From Solen grandis (Eukaryota > Mollusca > Bivalvia > Adapedonta > Solenidae): a stretch of DNA of 64,000 nucleotides. Under the pieces are notes generated by a model, which had not been told where the DNA came from, ran no database searches, and saw nothing but the letters and a program-made list of their open reading frames with translations. Positions 11,640 to 24,579 of this stretch are shown in pieces. Location: the NCBI GenBank assembly GCA_021229015.1, contig CM037785.1, forward strand, positions 39,180,766 to 39,244,765, in the 5' to 3' direction. The translations under genes and the position numbers were made by a program. How positions within the stretch are numbered: the first letter of the stretch is position 1; the number at the start of each line of letters is the position of its first letter.

Positions 11640-13320
11640 GGACAAATAGGGATACTAAGTGATTTACAATGTATCAACTCGACAAATTGTAATGAACATC
11701 TGTTAATCATGGCATCTTAATAAGTTAAAACCTAAAATGTTATAAGAGACCATTTAGACTGGACATGTTATGCAAATGTACTCATGCGGATTTCAAAAAG
11801 ATCATTCAGTGTCCCCAGATACTCCCATATTGGGGTATTTTACCCTCATATTGGTCTTCAGTACCCCCCAGTTTGTTTGCTACAAATCTCTTACAGAGAA
11901 AAAGCACAAATTTTACCCCCACTTTCAAATCTTAGTGGGAACACTGAATCATGTATCAATTAGTATTACAAATTTACAGACATTTCCAACAGCACAGTAA
12001 AACACCTACGATGTTAAATCAATATCTTCCTATACAACTAAAGCCTTTTCATAATCTGTATTCTAAAAAAAAAAGGTTGTTTACATAAAGTCAAACTAGG
12101 TATGAGACATCTGTTTCTGATTGAAAGAAGGCTGATCATAATTGGCATCAAAATGGATCATATTTTCTATTAAGAGGCGTTTAATGTGTTCTTAATGCAC
12201 ATCATCTTTGGGTGACATTTGTGTGCATATAATTTTGAAGTGATTTTAATCACTTATGAGTAATGCAGCATCCTTAAACATTTGTAATTTTATTGTTTTT
12301 CAGTATGTATATCATAACTGTTTGAAATAAAATTAACATAGAAAGAGTAAATAACTTAAAATATTAATAGTGAATATATATTTACTAAATCAACGATTAT
12401 GTCCGATATTTGTTTGTGCTTTAGTTTTTCCCAATAAATGACTGGAATGTACTCATATGTTTTGTTCATTGATGGTAAACGTTACTTATATTTCTGTTTT
12501 ACTAGCACTGCAAAAAGTGGGTTGGGTGGACTCTCCTCTGTACAATTGTCTTGATTTTTGGTTATTCGAAACCATACCAAATTTGAAATAAAGGCATTTC
12601 GAATTACCGGGATTCTACTGTTTTGCAAATGTGGGGTGCATACAAGTATAATTATACATTTCCTATGCATATATTTCACCCCGCAATTCGGTACATGCAG
12701 TGTGTGATTTCATGCCTTACCTTTAGTTAAAATTGATTATCATAGGATTATTTTATGCTCAAATCTAATATCAGTGACTAATATACGACATAAAGTGTAA
12801 ATGAATGTCACATGTTACCACGTGACTGTATTTTGTTTTACGCTTAAGAACCAATTCGTTCGTTTGTATACAATTGATTTTTCATTATTATATCAAATGA
12901 AACGTAAACACACGGAATTTGGTCTGACATTTCCCCCCTCCATAGTTAGAATGTGCATATAAAAGTACAACAAACGTATTCTTTTTCTTTCAACCTAGTT
13001 GCAGTTTTAAGCTTAAATCTGAACCATGATACAATACGTTTGTTGATGTATATGACATCTTCAAACATGCCTTTATTTAATTCTACACTTTACCCTGAAT
13101 AAAACAAAGATTATCTGATTATCTTGATAAAATTACTAATTATTACTCACTATTCACTTACAATTCATCATTTCCTAAATTTAAATTCTTAAATAGTTAA
13201 AACAATAACAACAAAACGATGTCCATGAAGCACATAACACACTTTTTAACACATGTAGTTAATTTTACAAATTAAATGTTTATAAAAATCACTATCATGC
13301 CTAACTTTTTAAAAAATACT
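11640..13320. other. no recognisable gene
   Basis: AT-rich. Several short frames show no family resemblance or splice context. Confidence 0.5.
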
Positions 13321-13492
13321 ACTCCAATTAAAACTGCTGCTGTTCCTGCTGCTACAATTTATAACTACAACAACAACAATTTCTACTCCTATTACTAGTG
13401 CAGTAACACTACTACTTCTTCTATTACTACTACTGCCGCCGCTGCTGCTACTATTACTGACTACTTTTGATTCTACAATCACTACTACTTAT
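13320..13492. repeat. degenerate trinucleotide repeat (ACT/GCT/CAA)
   Basis: A run of imperfect ACTACT, GCTGCT, CAACAACAACAA and GCCGCC triplets. It is simple-sequence DNA interrupted by unrelated bases and shows no exon-like boundaries. Confidence 0.7.
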
Positions 13493-13499
13493 AAGCATT

Positions 13500-14279
13500 A
13501 TATAAACAAATATGCCGAAAGAAAGACACGTATTTGGGCCCCCACCCCTCAGCTAAAATAATTATGACTCTTCTCACTGCAAATGCTTCCTATCGGCTTT
13601 CAAATAATGATAAAACTGTTATCTTTATTATTATTATAAGCAAATTGTAAACCATGATGAAATGCCAGTACTCCAGTTTGAAATAAAATGTCTATTCTTT
13701 TTTATCGCAGAAATACAAGATTTTGGTTGTTCAGGAATATGAGATGACTTTGATATGGCTTATACGAAATGGTCTAAAGTTTGTGGGGTAATAAATTGAT
13801 CTTGCTGTGAGAAGTGTTACTTAAATCGCATAGTCAATAAATAGTACGTTGGTGCTTGAAACTGTAAGAGAAAAAATGAGGTGATTTTGTAGAAAGCCAT
13901 CTTTATGAAAATGATTCTCCATTTTACGGCTTTACATTCTACTGATAAATTTTAATAAAATCCTCATATTAAAACCGAGAATAATTGCTGTAATTCAAAC
14001 GTTGAATTATGCCCCTCTACCAAATGATTTCAAAACATTTAAGACACATTCATGGACAAATTATAATTCGCAATAATTTGAGAAAATCTGAGAAAAAATA
14101 ACACGTATATGTATCAACTAACTAAATATTGTGGTTGTTACTTATGTCCTGGACGAGATTATAACGACACGATATATTAAAGTTCTAATAATTCTGCTGA
14201 TATTTATGTGTGCTACCACACTGCAGTATCACGCCGTGGACATGTGGCATGCCACACTCAGTTATATTATCCTTTTATT
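13500..14279. other. no recognisable gene
   Basis: AT-rich, no supported feature. Confidence 0.5.
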
Positions 14280-14283
14280 ATTA

Positions 14284-14655
14284 TGCTCCCCGAAGGGAGA
14301 GCATATAGTTGCTGTCTATCCGTCCGTCATTATTGTGTCCGCAGCATAACACAAAAACAAAAAGTAGTAGTAGAAGGGGAGTGCGGTGTACAAGAACCAT
14401 AACTCAAATTTTGTCTGGAGCATAACACAAAAAATTATTAGAGGTATCAACATTAAACTTCATAGGTAGATAGATCTCAATGAGGAGAAGTGCAGTGTAC
14501 AAGAATAATAACTCTGTTTTGCATAATTTAGAAGTTTATTGCACTTTGTTATTTTTCATACTTAAATTTTGTCCGGAGCTTATATAGTATAATAAGGTAC
14601 CTATCAAGTGAAAAAAACGCAGTTCGGGGAGCACCCGCTGGTTCTACTGACACTT
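14284..14655 (+). mobile_element. HINE-B short copy
   Basis: The 5' end is TGCTCCCCGAA (14284-14294), which also folds on itself with GGGAGAGCA, followed by a CCGTCCGTC remnant. There are two short central units (GAGCATAACACAAAAA..), then TTCGGGGAGCA (14623-14633), an exact inverted partner of the 5' end. GGTTCTACTGACACTTGCT follows, a degraded version of the 3' hairpin plus CTTGTTT seen at 63138-63162. The inverted pair being internal to the 3' end matches the subterminal repeats described for Helentron-type elements. Confidence 0.65.
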
Positions 14656-14775
14656 GCTATTATATGTTGAGCTCCAAGCAAGGGAGGTATAACAGGATCA
14701 TATTTTGCGACATCAGAATGTTGCGGCCGGGGATCGAACCCACGACGCTGTAGCCAGTCGATCACCTGGACCGGT
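14655..14775 (-). mobile_element. tRNA-derived SINE fragment
   Basis: The minus strand carries a perfect B-box (GGTTCGATCCC, plus 14730-14741) and upstream CCGGTCCAGGTG, which is weakly A-box-like. No acceptor stem forms, so this is SINE-like and not a tRNA gene. Confidence 0.6.
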
Positions 14776-14779
14776 GATA

Positions 14780-15202
14780 TTTTATGTTTAATGAGTATTT
14801 GAAGTAATTTATAAACCATCTACGCCCCACATTTGAAAAAACATTAATATTGGTAATGTTGGAGATACCTGCATATCAATAAGTGTAACATTGAATTTGC
14901 ATCACTCTATATATCAATCTGTAAAAAAAATGAATCGTGTACTTTTTATTGTGTTGTGTGAGTCTTATGTTTTCGCATAAATTTAAAATTAGAATTTATG
15001 GATTCAAAGATTGAAACATTGTGTAGTTAAATATATTTTGAAGATAACTAGACAAAATGTAATCATATTTTGATTAGCATTTCTGAGAAAACAGGACATT
15101 TGCAAAAGTTTTCGAACACTCCTCGTATATATATATATATATATATATATACCACCACATATATTGTTTTTTGGTTTTTGTACTAACGCCCGATATTGTA
15201 AA

Positions 15203-15250
<48 letters not shown>

Positions 15251-17265
15251 CACTAAAATAACATATGCATGTATCGTTTCTGAGAAAAACTAATCCGGAT
15301 GATAGATGTTAAGAGCTGGAGCCTTTTCTTCTCGTAGGTCAACTCAAAATAACAAATAGCACGTTCAACATAGAACAATGAGGAGCCTGAAGGTATTATA
15401 ACATTTTTTAACCTTTCTTAAATGATTTCAGCAAAACCACCACTGCTCCGTTTCATGGACATACCGGGTGGAAATTTTAAATTCATTCTCGGGGAAAATC
15501 CAAGTCCGTCACATGTTGACAATCTATATACAGCGTCTACGATTATAGTCGATAATAGTCAGTACGATAATAGTCAGTACATTAAAGATGTTTCCTAAAG
15601 TATTTCTTCACCTTGTATTCATGAAGCTTCGCAAATATCCTTCTCGGTCTCCAGTTTGTTTTTCCGCCATGCATACGATGTATCCGCTTAAACTTTTTCT
15701 GGCTTACGTATCCTTTGGCTTCATTCATCTAATTTTGAAAAAAAAGTCCTTCAACTTCTCATCCACTGTAAAATATTTTATTGAAATAAATGGCTGATAA
15801 ATTTTAATGTTCTGAATATCGGATTGGTGACAAATTTAGGGTGATTTTAAGGCCTTTGTATCCACGAAAATTGTGTCACTATTAAATGATAAGTCTTTAG
15901 AAACTGACTAAAGCAACTGGGCATATGCTTTATTAAATAAATCAATTATCTCACCTTGATATTTGGAACGCCCAGAAGAACCTCTAACTTTTCGCTGTTT
16001 GCTATTGTTAGAGTTTGTTGCATCACCACTACATCATTAAAAGCCCCAGTTCAACAAAGTTACGAGTGGTAGATATGAACCTTTAACGTTTTTGTATATT
16101 CAGAATATCAGTCACAAGGCACATATCCTAATCTAATCACTAGCTTTCTATTCAAAATAATGACACCAGAAATTTAACTCAAGGTTAAAATAATTCACTT
16201 TCAATATGTACACACATATTCAACGTTAAAAAGTTCTCAGCTATAAGCAGGTCAAACTCATTTGTGTGTCTTATTCGTATATCATTCTTTATTGTACGCT
16301 GTTTTAATTAGTTTACTTGTTTTGTTATAATTACAAAATATGCAGGAATTAAGCTGCTTTGCAAAACATTCTTCACGCTATAGTATATGCACTATATAGT
16401 GATTCGACTGCCTGTTTAAATTTTGAAAGCCAGCGAAAGAACGTGGCAATCTGATATCTGAATAACATAAGGTTCAATCCTTTTATGCCCTTCTGTATAT
16501 AAGAAGAGAGAGTTAGTTTGTCGCTGTGCTGATCGGTCGGGCAGGAAATAAATCAGGTGGAAATAACATACACTATAGCATTAATAGAATATTTGTGGTA
16601 CATGTACAAAGCGATTCTGATAAAGACACACGAATGAATAGATCAAGTGTTGTAAATAACGAAAAAGAAAAAAAAAATATTTCAATTGCAAACTAAAATA
16701 ATTTAGACAATGACATACAGCTTTGTCGACTATGGTAAAACAAAACACGACTGCCTTTTCTGAAACACACTTCGATGTAAACAATAATGACATAAATGAA
16801 AAAACATAAGAGTCGAAGACCTTATTCCGGCTGGAAATAATTTAAGTGATACACAATTTTTTTTTCACAAATGTCACAATGACAAACTCTCGTATATTTA
16901 AGAAAAAAACAAAAAACAAAGATGAAATGATATGCAATAACCCACCATTTGATGCACTACACACTTTCAGTAGGAGACACAAGTATGCTGATCTGATAAA
17001 TCTGTGCAGATATTGTAAAATTCCTTAGAGATATCATGACTTTTACAAGCAAGATTCATGCATGGATGAAAGCGGAGATTTATGATATACTTTCATGTCA
17101 GATTATCATATGAATGTTGGCACCTCTGAGAGACAACGCTTAAAAGCAATGTATGCATTATTTGGATACCCGAACCATAACTTAAAAATAGTAGAATGAA
17201 CAAAAAAAATCATAAAAATGATAAAAAGGTCATGGAAATATAGTTGAGTAAAATAGAGGAGAACT
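14780..17265. other. no recognisable gene; two (TA)n tracts
   Basis: Contains (AT)n at 15127-15151 and a longer (TA)n at 15206-15247. The remainder is AT-rich without coding or repeat features that I can support. Confidence 0.6.
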
Positions 17266-17269
17266 AGTA

Positions 17270-18065
17270 TTTGAATCTTATTCAAACATACAAGATATAA
17301 AACTTATTTGTAATAATAATAAGCTTTTGAAGGACATATTTACATTCTGTAGAAAGATAATAGAAAGGGATAACGAAAACTCAAAGGTAAAAATGATATG
17401 GAATAATTCTCACATCATAATAGACGGAACATCAGTATTTTGGACGCCATGGTTTGATAAAAGAATAAAGTATATTGAGCATTTATTTGATTTTAGAATA
17501 AATTAATTAATTTTTATGTCTTTATCCATTTTCAAGCTTTTACAATATACGCGATAACAATTTTATGAAATTCAATAGACTTATAGGAAATACTCCACTT
17601 GAATTAATTGAAACAATAGGTGGCACATTTTTGACAACATTCAGACGCAAAAACCTTACTAGGAAATTTAATGGAAGCAAAACAACCCAACTAGGTATTG
17701 CATAATTGCATAATAAATAAAAATGTAACTAGCATAAAGACAGAAAAAAGATGGAGTGATTTTTTTAAATAAAAATGAAATACAATGGAAAAAATATTCA
17801 AACATTCACAAGGTGATTTGATGCAACCTTAAAAGTAAGAAAATTATGCGTCAGTTACCTACAGACTCACATTTATATGTAAAAAAAGTTATTCAACATT
17901 AAGTGATTTTTGCAGCAGTTAACAAAGATATTGAATATCTATATTGTAAATATACATTTTCAAAAGCTATGTGGGATCGTTTACACAATTTCTTAATGTC
18001 ACAAAATGTAAATATAGTCTTAAATTGTATGTTAATTTATACTATATTGTGCGGCTACAAATTTT
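17270..18065 (+). pseudogene. decayed LINE ORF2 C-terminal region (L1/Tx1-like)
   Basis: Three stretches in shifting frames read like the C-terminal half of a LINE ORF2. At 17313-17507 there is KLLKDIFTFCRKIIERD with MIWNNSHIIIDG and VFWTPWFDKRIKYIEHL, the usual WxNxxIxIxxxxVFYxxWFxKGIxxIxDL pattern. At 17561-17704 there is NFMKFNRLIGNTP. At 17925-18075 there is DIEYLYCKYTFSKAMWDRL, the IEHLFxxCxxTxxFW pattern, ending in YTILCGYKFL. Stops and frameshifts separate them and no long frame survives. It was recognised by reading the frames; the clade is tentative. Confidence 0.6.
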
Positions 18066-18074
18066 TGTTATATT

Positions 18075-18640
18075 GATCGCAAACAAAGAATAGATATTGT
18101 TTTCTAGATTTTACGAACACACCATTTTTTTCGGATACAAGATAAAAGATAAAAAATAAAATTGCTCTTAAAAATGACAAAATTGATCAGTAAACAATGA
18201 ATTCTAAAATATCATTGTTAAATCATAAAGCAAAAAATCCCATACAAAATTATCATTCACACATCTTATTTTATCAAAAATTGTGAAAACGATTTTAAAA
18301 TTATATTTTTTTGGTTTTTTTTTAAACAACTCAACCTTCCTTTTCTTTTAATAATTTACACAGATGAATTATCAATAGTATTTTACATCAATGTTTACAG
18401 GGTATTTAATTTCAAAATAAGATTATGATATAAAATGAATGTAAAACTTATTATCATTTGTTCGATATTGTAATGTATTATTGTTGAGTTCATTCTTGTG
18501 TTAATGTTATATACATTCAACATCGAATAAGCGACCAACTGTATTTAACGACTTTTTTTAGTTAACGACAGTTATGAATCCCGCCCGGACGTTTTTACTA
18601 TATAAGTATATCTCATTTAAAGACTTTTCATTATGCGACC
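18075..18640. other. AT-rich DNA, possibly LINE 3' remains
   Basis: It follows the decayed LINE and may be its 3' continuation. Nothing specific can be supported. Confidence 0.35.
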
Positions 18641-18903
18641 TGGGTCGAATTCCACCAACAATTCTTATCGCTAAGTAAAACTTAAATACTTAAGGGCGAA
18701 TTTAATAACTCTCGTTTCTCTAATAGAAATACCCAAAATGTTTCGTTTCTTATCAAGTATTGTTAGTTATTAAGGTGATAATTCATTTCAACTTAATCAT
18801 GTACTTGAATATTTCATAAAAAAGTAATGGTGGAATGTGTATCAACCTAGTTTAAGAATTTAAGTATTACTTAGCGCTAAATATTGTTGGTGGAATTCGA
18901 GCC
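18641..18903. mobile_element. MITE with ~50-bp terminal inverted repeats
   Basis: The left end TCGAATTCCACCAACAAT (from 18645), followed by CGCTAAGTAAAACTTAAATACTTAA, is mirrored at the right end. There TTTAAGAATTTAAGTATTACTTAGCGCTAAATATTG runs into TTGGTGGAATTCGA (ending 18900). The ~260-bp interior has no frame. The long imperfect TIRs and small size fit a non-autonomous DNA transposon. The superfamily is not determined because the target duplication is unclear. Confidence 0.75.
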
Positions 18904-19163
18904 AGCAACCACATAAACCGAGTCCCAGCAGGTTAGATATGTGCAAAATCAACGTTTTTGAGCGACCGTGTTTGATACCGTTTTTGCACATTACTAATTA
19001 TCGAGTACTCTGGAGCATGAACATTGGTGTATTATTTATCTTTAACACGTCCGAACAAACAAACAATCCCGGTCATTTGATTAAGATAAGTACTCACTTT
19101 CGTGACAAATTTGTTTTGATCACGCAAGACTACATTATGTGGTACACAGTTCTAGAGTATGAT

Positions 19164-19263
19164 NNNNNNNNNNNNNNNNNNNNNNNNNNNNNNNNNNNNN
19201 NNNNNNNNNNNNNNNNNNNNNNNNNNNNNNNNNNNNNNNNNNNNNNNNNNNNNNNNNNNNNNN
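19164..19263. other. assembly gap (100 N)
   Basis: Exactly 100 N, a conventional unknown-length gap. The block of Helitron-like satellites begins directly on its right. Confidence 0.99.
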
Positions 19264-19963
19264 ATAATAAAACTAGATGTCATTCGTTTAAACGAATGAT
19301 AGGACTTTCTGCAACATCTGCTTTATATAGTATATATAGAAGATGACATAATAGATAATCTGTCCAAATTGCAACTTTCTATCTCCTCTATTTCTATATA
19401 AAATAGCACAAATAGAACACATTCTGTGAATTTTAATAAAAGTCCGCCCATATCTTGCACATGTAGTTTACATACAAATTTATACTATGTCATATGACAT
19501 GAAAGAAAAATGAAACAGTGTTCAAATGTAAGTTTCTAACTTTCATCACACATAGAATTTCATCACTCCAGCTCAGTTGTAACCTTGTTTAATTTTAGCC
19601 TCAGTAGGAAGAAGTATTGAATATTTGTATAGTGCTATATCCTTTCGACACCTGTAACGTAGTTAAACGTATTTAGCGATTTTGGCGTGTTTGGGCTTCC
19701 GTAGTTTTGCCATAAATTCCTGGAATTTCGAACTATGGTGATATTTTGAAAGGTAACATCCCAGCCTACAACTGATGCAATATGAATATCGTTAGCATAA
19801 CAATGCAGTTTTTAGATGGTCTAAAATGTGGGGCTGCGTGTGAATTTTTCAAGGCTTGCAAACTGCTCGCTAGCTACATAGTGTTGCAAATACGGATTTT
19901 TGTCTTGTGCCGTTGTACATGTATTAACTTCAATGCTTATTTTGGAAACAGTCAACATTCGAC

Positions 19964-20010
19964 AAAAAAAAAAAAAAAAAAAATCAAGATATAGCCCATC
20001 AATTGCAATT

Positions 20011-20043
<33 letters not shown>
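19964..20043. repeat. A20 tract facing a T30 tract
   Basis: Twenty A (19964-19983), a 30-base spacer, then thirty T (20014-20043). The two can pair into a long A-T hairpin. Length is likely variable and prone to assembly error. Confidence 0.9.
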
Positions 20044-20046
<3 letters not shown>

Positions 20047-20579
20047 TCGTTGCGCAAGTATTTAAGCTTGGTGACCCCTGCGCGTGACCTTTTCCATATT
20101 TTTATGATGCATGATTATGAAATATCTTATTTTCCATGTAACTTTCTTATATGAAGTCCAATTTCAATAAACTTGGTACCGTTAGAAAGCTCTTAAAACA
20201 TGCTACATTTTATACGCATAATGTATAAACTTATCTTCAGTCGTTTCTGAGATATTGACTGTTAAACCTCAAGAAAACAGCATATTATCAGCAAAATTAA
20301 GCTTCATTTCATTTAGTTTTTTTGCTTATAACTTTGTATTGCGTAAACCAATTTTAATAAACTAAATATCTTTGAAACGTCAATTATTCAGCTATAATTC
20401 TATTCATACATATATTTACAAAAATCGATATTTATTGAGATATGGCTACATATATGCAGTAGGGGTGAAATCAAAATTTCCTCACGTGCCTAATAACCCA
20501 TAAAATTTCATCGTCCTAGGACTATTGCAACATATTAAAATAAGCGTTTAGTTAGGAAGAAGAAAAGAATAATAAATAA

Positions 20580-21900
20580 TAACAAATGACGTCACGTGAC
20601 GTCATATGACGTTTATTTTCACATAATTTTAAGACACCCAGAGACCTACTAACTGACAAAATTTCAACTTTCTATCTCAAATAGGACAGTTTTTATAAGC
20701 ATTTAAAAATTGACGTCTTGGTTCGAAAACTTGGATCCGCCATAGATGCTTGGACTTTTCGAATTTTGAAAAACGGACACCGGTATACACAATAAGAACG
20801 TAATATTCACATTCTGTGAAAATTTGATGAAAATCGGCCCATTAATAATGGCTCTGGACCGTGTACAAACTTTTGTAGTCAATTTCAAATGTGACGTCAT
20901 ATGACGTCATAGGCTTCTGAAAATCATTGAAATCAAATTTCAGCGTCTGATTCATTTGTCATTAAATTTTCATTGCCCTTCGACAATTTCAACATATAGA
21001 AATACTCTTGTTAATATTAGAAATACATTTCATATAATGACGTCACGTGACGTCATATGACATTTTTTTACAAAATGTTTAAGACTCCAGAGACCTATAT
21101 ACTGACCAAATATCACTTTTCTATCTAAATAGGACCGATTTTATAAGCATTTAAAAATTTACGACCTTGGTTCGAATCTTGGAATTCGCTATAGAACCAT
21201 GGACTTTTCGAATTTTGAAAAACGGACACGGTGATGCACAACTAGAACTTAATATACACAATCTGTGAAAATTTGATGAAAATCGGTTCATAAAATGGCT
21301 GTAGACCGCGTACAACTTTTTAGTCAATTTCAAATGTGACGTCATATGACGTCATAGGCTTCTGAAAATCATTGAAATCAAAATTTCAGCATCTGAACAT
21401 GGTCATTAAATTTTCATTGCCCTTCGAAATTTCAACATATAGAAATATTCTTGTTAATATTAGAAATCATTATCATATAAGACGTCACGTGACGTCATAT
21501 GACATTTATTTTCACAAAATTTTAAACTCTAGAGACCTATATACTGACAAATATCAACTTTCTATCTCTTAAATAGGACAGATTTTATAAGCATTTAAAA
21601 TTTACGACCTTGGTTCGAATCTTGGATTCGCTATAGAACCATGGACTTTTCGAATTTTGAAAAACGGACACCGGGATGCACAACTAGAACTAATATACAC
21701 AATTCTGTGAAAATTTGATGAAAAATCGGTTCAAAATAATGGCTGTAGACCGCGTACAAACTTTTGCACTATTTCAATGTGACGTCATATGACGTCATAG
21801 AGATATGAAAATCATAGAAATCAAAATTCACTCTCTTGAAATATGCATAAAATTTCATTGTCCTTGGCCATATTAACATAATAGGAAAAATAGAAAATAT
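20580..21900. repeat. CRE-palindrome satellite, type I units, subfamily a
   Basis: Three units of about 445 bp. The anchor TGGTTCGA falls at 20719, 21168 and 21611. Each unit carries paired TGACGTCA octamers, including the exact 18-bp palindrome TGACGTCATATGACGTCA at 20892, 21337 and 21780, then GACCT.CTAACTGAC, TTTCGAATTTTGAAAAACGG and ATTTGATGAAAATCGG. No coding potential. Confidence 0.85.
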
Positions 21901-22389
21901 GACGTATATGAGTTAAAGACAGTACAAAAATAATTAATCATGGAGATCTAATAACTGACAAAATATGACTTTCTTCTTAGGACAGAAATTAATAGAGCTT
22001 TTCAATTGCAACTGTCAACCTGATTACTTATATCTTATTCGACATACACCATCTTTCAAAAATTGAAGAAACGTCCCGAATTGCACTAATGCAAACATAA
22101 ATAAACAGAGAAATTGTGATGTCATAAACATAATTAAATTTTAAGTATTGCATTCAAAGGATATCGCAGTAAAATTTATAGCAATTCCCAGTGTGACGTC
22201 ATAATGACGTCATAGGCATTTGAAAATTATAGAATCTTTTAAATGCTAATTTTTCCAGAACCATCTTTAAGATAACTACAATAATATTCAATCTTCGTGT
22301 TCTGCAAGGGAATGAAGTATCACTAGTCCTCTTAACACGTTAAAAAGGTATACAAGATTCCTTTTCTACGAAATATCAACTGGGATCAA

Positions 22390-24500
22390 CTGCAGAAGCA
22401 CAAGGATTTTTTTTTTTTTCCAGAAATTCTTACTTTCATGCAACTATGATGTCCGATTTTAAAAACCCAGGTATGGTTAGAAAGGTCTTCTGAATTCAAA
22501 CATGTACTTACTTTAGTTTAAACCTATCTGTTTTTGCGATATATAAAGTTATTCCTCCCCCCAAAAAGGCAAAAATCGGCAAAAGATATTCATGTCAACT
22601 ACTACCATTCGACAAATAACTTTAATACACTGCACTGAACATGATAAAAAAATTGTTCTTTATGATATTTTCAACAAGAGGGCCAAGGTGGCCCTAAAGA
22701 CTCTCACCTGAGAAAAACTGTTATCATTGCCTGTAGAAGTTATTAAATTATAGCATAGTTGTACTGAAGACATAATCCATCAGATTATTTATAATTCCAC
22801 GAACTAAAGAGAGGCCTGTTGTCGAAATTTGAAGTCAAACTTGACTAAAAAATATGGCTTAAAACACACAAATTTAAACATCAAAAGGGGCATAACTCCT
22901 GACCTAATTGGCAGATCAGCCATTATCGAACTTGGCAGAAAGAATATGGCTATATACATTGTTCTAAAGATTGAAGATGATTATTTCAGAAATGAAGATG
23001 CTAGAGTGCAAATAAAGTGAAATATTACATTTTTATATATCAAAAAGGGGCATAACTCCTGACCTAATTGACATATATCAGCCATAATCGAACTTGGCCA
23101 AAAGAATATGGCTATAAACATTGTCATAGAGTTTGAAGATGATTCTTAAGAAATGAAGATGCTACAGTGCAAACAAACTAAAAATTGGCATTGTTTAATA
23201 TTTAAAGGAGCATATTTCATGACCTTATGGTCCGATATCAGCCATAATCGGACTTGACCAAGAATTTATGGTAATAAACATTGTTATAAAGTTTGAAGTT
23301 GATTACTTAAGAAATGAAGATGCTAGAGTGCAAACAAACTAATTGTGGACGACGGACGGCGGATTGACGGACAGGCGGACGGACAATGGACATTCATCGA
23401 TTCTAGCTCATCTTTAGCACATGTGCTCAGGTGAGCTTAGAATTAATTGTTTCTTAGAAAAAGCAATCAAGTGATTAGGACTAATTGCAGAAGTGCATGA
23501 AAGAACGGTATAAATTAATTTTATTTCTCATCTAACTTCCTTATATGATGTCCAATTTTAAAAAAGAAAGGCCTTTATATTTCCAACATTTCACTTGTTT
23601 CATGTTTCAACTTTTCTGTTACGTGTTCTGAGATATAGAAGTTATTTTTCAAAGAAACGGCAAAAAATCGGCAAAACGATGTTCATGTCTATTATTGCCC
23701 TTCGACAAATAACTTTATAATTAATGGCCCGATCATTAAAATCTGCATACCATTAGAACCGCATTGCATCACGCTAATAATACTGTTCTTTATGTTATTT
23801 TCAAAAATTAATAGTTTCTTAGAAAAAAAACAATTAAATGATAGGGACTAACTGCAGAAATGCATGAAAGAAGGTTTAAATGACTTCTTATTTCTTATCT
23901 AACTTCCTTATAGGATGTCCGATGTCCAATTTTAAAACGCTAGGTACCATTAGAAAGGCCTTTAAATTTCCAACATTTCACGTGTTTCATGTTTCAACTT
24001 TTCTATTACGGGTTTTGAGATATAGAAAGTTATTTTTCAAGAAAACGGCAAAAGTCGGCAAAAAGATGTTCATGTCTATTATTGCCTTTCGACAAATTAC
24101 TTTATAATTTATGGTCCGATCATTAAAATCTGCATATCATTAGAACCGCATTACATCATGCAAAAAAAATAAAAATGTTCTATATGTTATTTAAAAAAAA
24201 AAATAGTTTCTTCGAAAAAAGGAATCAAGTGATCGGGACTTACTGCGGGAGTGCATGAAAGAACGGTTTTACTGAATTCTTATTTTTCATGTAACTTCCT
24301 TATATTACGTCCAATTTTAAAAAGCTAGGTACCGTTAGAAAGGTCTTTTGATTTCCCACAATTCACTCGCTTCATAATTGTATGTATCTTTAAACACGGG
24401 CGGTTAAACCTTGAGCACACGGCAAAAATCGGGGATAAATATGTTCATATCGTTTTGTTTTTCCTTATAACTGAATGAATATTAGGTCAATCTTTAAAAT
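22390..24500. repeat. satellite type II units, 367-392 bp
   Basis: Units repeat GTGCATGAAAGAACGGT, AACTTCCTTATA, TGTCCAATTTTAAAA, TACC.TTAGAAAGG and GTTCATGTCTATTATTGCC. Clear anchors are at 23495, 23862 and 24253 (periods 367 and 391). A partial unit left of the nested HINE starts near 22430. A related but more diverged unit is at 20100-20560. Confidence 0.75.
22673..23440 (-). mobile_element. HINE-A element nested in satellite type II
   Basis: On the minus strand the order is as follows. A 5' hairpin lies at plus 23405-23437 and contains CTCACCTGAG. A (GTCC)n-like patch follows at plus 23347-23390. Three central repeats of about 160 bp are anchored on GGGGCATAACTCCTGACC at plus 22887 and 23046 and on a degenerate copy at 23210. 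An inverted CTCAGGTGAG follows (plus 22703-22712), then the 3' hairpin GGGCCA-loop-TGGCCC (plus 22680-22694) and TCTTGTT. This is the full architecture of Helentron-associated elements such as bivalve pearl. The neighbouring type II unit at 23800-23830 shows the same site without the insertion. Confidence 0.8.
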
Positions 24501-24579
24501 TTAAACACCAAAAGAACGGCCGGGCATTGATCTACAAATTATATTCATACTCTTATTAACAAAAATCAATAATTATCGA

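Noticed and set aside
14604..14819. Minus-strand 71-codon frame
   Set aside because: It spans a HINE-B end and a SINE fragment with a perfect B-box. Not coding.
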